This document shows, piece by piece, positions 60,030 to 64,000 of a stretch of 64,000 nt of DNA. A model generated the notes under the pieces. It was not told where the DNA came from. It saw nothing but the letters and a program-made list of their open reading frames with translations, and did not search any database. The DNA comes from Oenanthe sinensis (lineage: Eukaryota > Streptophyta > Magnoliopsida > Apiales > Apiaceae). The position numbers and the translations under genes are program-made. Where the stretch lies: positions 30,483,501 to 30,547,500 of the forward strand of contig CM053810.1 of NCBI GenBank assembly GCA_028671895.1, in the 5' to 3' direction. The stretch's first letter is position 1. Each line of letters begins with the position of its first letter.

Positions 60030-60620
60030 AGGTTGATTGATATATAAATCAAGATCCACAACTCGGTGAAACTCAGAGTGTCGAAGCGGTTTGGACTAAA
60101 CAAGATTAGAGGACTTGATAAATAAATTTATTTTATAAATTTAAATTTTGATAAGTTTATTTTATATATTTATTTTTAATAAATTTATTTTATAAATTTA
60201 ATGTAAATGAGTTTATTATTTAAACTTGAATAAGTTTATTTCAGAAACCTAATTTAAATAAATTTAATTTATAAATTTAATTTAAAATAGATCTATGATT
60301 TAAACTTAAGTAAATTTAATTTATTTTTTTGTTTTGTCTATTTTAAGTTTACAACATTTCAGCGTCACTCACACCATTCGCAGTCTACTTCAAGTTTACA
60401 TCTCAATTTAATTTTTATTTTAAATTTATTTATTTTTCCAGAAAATTTAAAATTCTTGAAAACTAATTTTTTTCTTAAATATTAATTTATTATATTTTAA
60501 TTTTTAAAAAAATTTGAAATTCTTGAAAATTAAATTCTTGTATATTTTTATTTTTGATTGATTTTATTTTCTAAGAAAATTAAAAATTCTGTAAATTTAA
60601 ATTCTTCTTAAATATTAATT
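60030..60620 (+). other. S5 AT-rich leader
   Basis: Non-coding. 60120-60330 resembles one 221-bp unit of the S1 leader; the rest is TTTATTTT/AAATTT-rich sequence. Confidence 0.65.
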
Positions 60621-63260
60621 CGGGGGTGCTCAAAGGGTTTGTAGTTGAAGATTTTTCCTAGTATTGAAGATAACTAAAATTGACTGAAGATTATCCAATG
60701 AAGTTAATTCTGGAACAGGTTGAAGAAAATGTGGTATTAATTTCCTCAGAGGTTTACTCCATAGGATTCCACTAATATTTCGGAAGCTGGAAAAGAAAAA
60801 ATTATTTGGGTTTAGTTTTTGGTTGATTTGAGTTGAATTTTTGGATGAAAAATCTTAGGGGTTAAAATAGTAAAGGAGAATAGACTGGACTACCTGATAT
60901 CTCAGTACAAGCCTTAAAGATTATACTACAGGGGGATTATAGGAAGTTCATGCTAACACTGTAGATCATGTAGAACGTAGGGTTACAGCCAATAGGGATC
61001 TAAGGATACAACCACATTGTCTATAGAAGAACTGTATGAGCTGATGGCCTATGAACTAGAGCAAGAGCTGAACAAGTTAGTATTTGGTAAAGCATGTTGT
61101 TAGCATATCTACGGTATTTATGACCCATGAGCCATATTTGATTGAAGTCAAGGTTGAGAACCTCTAAACAGAAATGAATTGATCTAAGAATCTGAATTGA
61201 AGATGTAGTAGCTCGAGCTAGTGGTCAAGGTGTTGTATATGAATTTGACACTTTGAAATAACTTGAGAAACTAGACGACAAGTCAAGTCTGCAAGGCAAC
61301 AGGAAGTTCAGTGACATCAGATTCAGACAGAATCCCAATTCTAAATATAAGGTCATTACCTATAGATTCCATAAAGGAGATTTTCAAGACCAGTTCAAGA
61401 GGCGGTTACAAGACTGTTGGGTTCCGAGGCATAAAATGCAGCGGATTAAACGTAAATATAACGAAAATTTCGGAACCCTAAACACAGGATCATGTATAAG
61501 CGAACTAATTATTGTGAAACGGAATCATACCTTTACTTGGTCTTGACTTTCACGAACTCAACGGAGATCCTAGCTTTCACGACTTGTGTCTTCCTCTCGA
61601 AAACACCTCTATGGTATCCACACGAGCACCTTCAAGAACGTCTCACGATCTTGATTACGGAATGGATGTACTAGCCTCCTTTGATGATTTCGAATTCTGC
61701 CTTTTCTCTCTGCCTTTGCTGCTGCTAGGGTTTTGTTTTTCTCAAAAACGTAATCCTTATTAACCCTACATTATCTATTTATAATGGTTGGTTAATAGGC
61801 CCATAATAGCAACCCATAACAGCAAAGCCTAACCCATGTAGGTTTAGGATTAAATAATAAAACCGAATTTTATTATTTAATTAATAACTAAGTCACACTT
61901 AATTATTAATGGCAGAATTCAAATTCGAATTTATATTATTTCAATTAATTAAGTCTCACTTAATTAATATAATAAAATTCAAATAATCATCAATTAATTT
62001 AAATCTATAATTTAAATTAATTATTCCTTTAAGTACTCTATGTGTGTGACCCTATAGGCTATTATTTAATTAGCAATAATTTTATTCTCCAATAAAATTA
62101 TAAACAATGAGCGGTATCTAGTAATACATCATTGCTACCCAATTAAATAATAATTAAATCGTGATTCGATAAAACCTTTCGTGATTAATGTTTCAGTGTA
62201 ATATAATCCCTTTAACCATATATATTATAGATTAAACTCGAGGCATGTATTTAGTCATCCTCTTCAATATTTAATCCGGGTTTACTTGATCCATGAGTAG
62301 ACTATGAAAACAAATCATTATTTGAGCACGGCCATGCATTTTATAGTCTCACTCAATCAAGAGGCCAATAATATCTCTCCTAATTATAGGAGGGTTAAAT
62401 CCTTTATCTATCATTCATATTTCTCATACGACCCATGATATACCCGATGTCCACTTTTATCATCACCCGGTCAAAGGTAACTTTTAATGTAGTCAAAGTA
62501 TATTAATCCTCGTATAGAAATATAATGATCTCAAGTCAAAGGATCATTACACCATTATCACTGTGAGTCTTTCTTATGACTTTATTAAACATGAAGAATC
62601 TCACTGTGGGTCTGTCCAGTATCATGTACTCCTACATGTACCTATGTATTGACTTTAGTATCCCCATACTTATAACCAATGAGATGTGGTTATCAGTCAA
62701 ACAACATACTAGTCTATTTATATATTATTATTGTCCTATAATAATAATACTCGACTAGGGACATTTAAGAATATGATATATTATATAATCTCAAGTTCAA
62801 GTCATGTACTAAACTATACAATGTGTATCATGATTCTAAGGACAATTATTATGCTAACAAATATATCGCAGTAATTAAAGTCATAATAAATACGTTTATT
62901 GAATAATCAATTGACATAAAGGTTTATCAAAATAAACATTGTATTGCCTCTAGGGCACCTACACCAACAAAGACATGGATGGTTGATTATAGAAGACAAG
63001 ATCAGGGTTTTGCTACACTGTTTGAAGAAGCTTGAACACACAAAAGATGACAGAGACTATGTTGGGTTAAAGTAAGAATCTCAGGCATTAGTGAAGATGT
63101 AGCAAGGAAAAGTATTTATTGGTGAAGTTCAATGCAAGGCTGATTCTATCAGTGACAGTGATGAACCAAATGGATATATGGTATCAATGACCAACACTGG
63201 AGATGAATCACAATGCACTTCACATGTACAAATTCTAACTAGTATACATTTATCTAATTC
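60621..63260 (+). pseudogene. gag: S5 gag remnant, split by K5
   Basis: No frame is intact. SIEELYELMAYELEQE at about 61020-61070 matches the Gag core end of S2 and S3 (LKTYELE motif). The stretch 61300-61410 (RKFSDIRFRQNPN) resembles the basic region before the zinc knuckle. After K5, ADSISDSDEPNGYMV near 63135-63180 resembles the acidic tail before ALMA in S2 and S3. Own sequence is 60621-61414 and 62970-63260. Confidence 0.5.
61415..62969 (-). mobile_element. K5: solo LTR
   Basis: It is 1,555 bp, TGTTGGGTTCC to ACACCAACA, with no internal sequence, flanked by a perfect duplication aagac (61410-61414 and 62970-62974). It closely resembles the first half of the K1 LTR. TATA (reverse) is at 61776-61783. 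It is the product of recombination between two LTRs of a full element inserted in S5 gag. Confidence 0.95.
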
Positions 63261-64000
63261 AGAACTGTATGATTATTAAGTTTTGAAATGTATTAGATTA
63301 ATGCCAGCATGTTAGCATCTTAGGACTTAAACGCTTAATTGAATGCTAAAAATAAGATATTGCATGCTAGGACTGTTAATACATTTCATACTTGATCTAC
63401 TATGCAGTAAAATGAATATCTATAATTAGATAGGTTATTCTAGACGGTTAGGTATGTCTCTGAATATTTGCTTGAAATTGATTTAAATCTTATGTGATTT
63501 AATACCTCTGCTAATGTTTTGAAAATTGCTAATAGACAAACATGTCATAGATAAGATATTTTATATTTGTTCTTACTTGAAATTATTTATGTGCTTATTT
63601 TCATATGATTTGTTCCCACTCACATAGTTCACTTAAATGTCATATCATATCATGTATTTCTTGTTAAGGAGTATAAGATTAAAAGATGGTAGAATTATCT
63701 AAGTAGTCAGTAACATTTGTAGATTCGAAGCTTAATCTAAAACTAACTTAGGTAATTAGAGATAATTAAAATGTTAGACAACAACAGAAATAGATTAGAC
63801 AGAATTAATAATTAATATGTTAGTTCGTGTATTCCATGTGCTTTTAGAAAATTATTGAATATCTGTAAATCTGCTTGACTCGTGTCACATTTGTGTAAGA
63901 TGGTTAAAGTAGATAGTACTAAATTTTCTAATATGCATAACATACCTGAATTGCATAATTCTTATCTATAATGCGTTGAAGCTAATTTTTTACCACATGT
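63261..64000 (+). other. S5 internal region, non-coding
   Basis: No open frame. 63614-64000 matches S1 1840-2260; 63261-63610 has no counterpart in S1, which carries a deletion here. Confidence 0.6.

Larger units (their letters stand above)
58272..64000 (+). mobile_element. S5: SIRE-like element, 5' half, continues past the window
   Basis: 5' LTR 58272-60015, PBS, AT-rich leader like S1, gag remnants split by solo LTR K5. The left flank is actga (58267-58271); the partner lies outside the window. Related to S1: blocks at 62960-63070 and 63614-64000 match S1 1690-2260. Confidence 0.8.

Noticed and set aside
1..64000. Host protein-coding genes
   Set aside because: All convincing homology is Gag, Pol or ORF3; remaining short frames are shadows or AT-rich chance frames.

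Overview
The window is plant nuclear DNA, most likely from a eudicot with a large, repeat-rich genome. From end to end it is a nest of Ty1/copia LTR retrotransposons. I see no host gene, tRNA, rRNA or CRISPR array. The plant assignment rests on copia-type Gag-Pol (order protease, integrase, RT, RNase H), primer binding sites matching plant initiator-Met tRNA, TG...CA LTRs, 5-bp target duplications and AT-rich LTRs with TATA boxes. The species cannot be told from the sequence.

Two groups of elements are present; the names are mine. S1 to S5 are SIRE/Maximus-like: long gag with two zinc knuckles, pol, an accessory ORF3, and LTRs of 1.1 to 1.85 kb. K1 to K5 are a second copia family with LTRs of about 1.55 kb ending in a conserved GGAACCCAACA-type end and a leader of about 2 kb before gag. 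Layout: S1 (+) runs from before base 1 to 56400. S2 (+, 2467-38974, duplication ttacc) and K4 (-, 45402-54146, duplication aatac) are inserted in S1. S2 is broken at 7250 by K1 (-). K1 is broken by K2 (-, 9137-17820). A deletion joins K1 at about 17871 to S3 (-), another SIRE element in S2 that extends to 26951 and about 35953. K3 (+, 26952-35897) sits in the 5' LTR of S3. To the right, S1's 3' LTR abuts the inverted 3' end of S4 (-, 56401-58271). S5 (+, 58272 to beyond the end) is inserted in S4, and a solo LTR, K5 (61415-62969, duplication aagac), is inserted in S5.

Coding state. K3 is the best preserved: one gag-pol frame of 1,322 codons broken by a single TAG, with LTRs of equal length that differ at about a dozen sites by eye. 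S3 keeps long gag and pol frames but has substitutions at key zinc and catalytic residues. S2, K2 and especially S1, S5 and K4 are pseudogenes. Age order by LTR divergence (counted by eye) is S1 > S2 > K3 and K4, in agreement with the nesting.

The signals most worth a second look are these. (1) Each SIRE-like LTR carries its own short-motif array just upstream of the TATA box, and S3 has the same type of array, TATA-like run and leader again inside the element before ORF3, a candidate internal promoter. (2) A leader of about 0.8 kb before gag is far better conserved between K2, K3 and K4 than their LTRs. (3) There is good evidence for post-insertion conversion between the K1 and K2 LTRs. (4) K4 and S1 are badly decayed inside but have nearly matching LTRs, suggesting mobilisation in trans. 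I did not find a non-transposon system.
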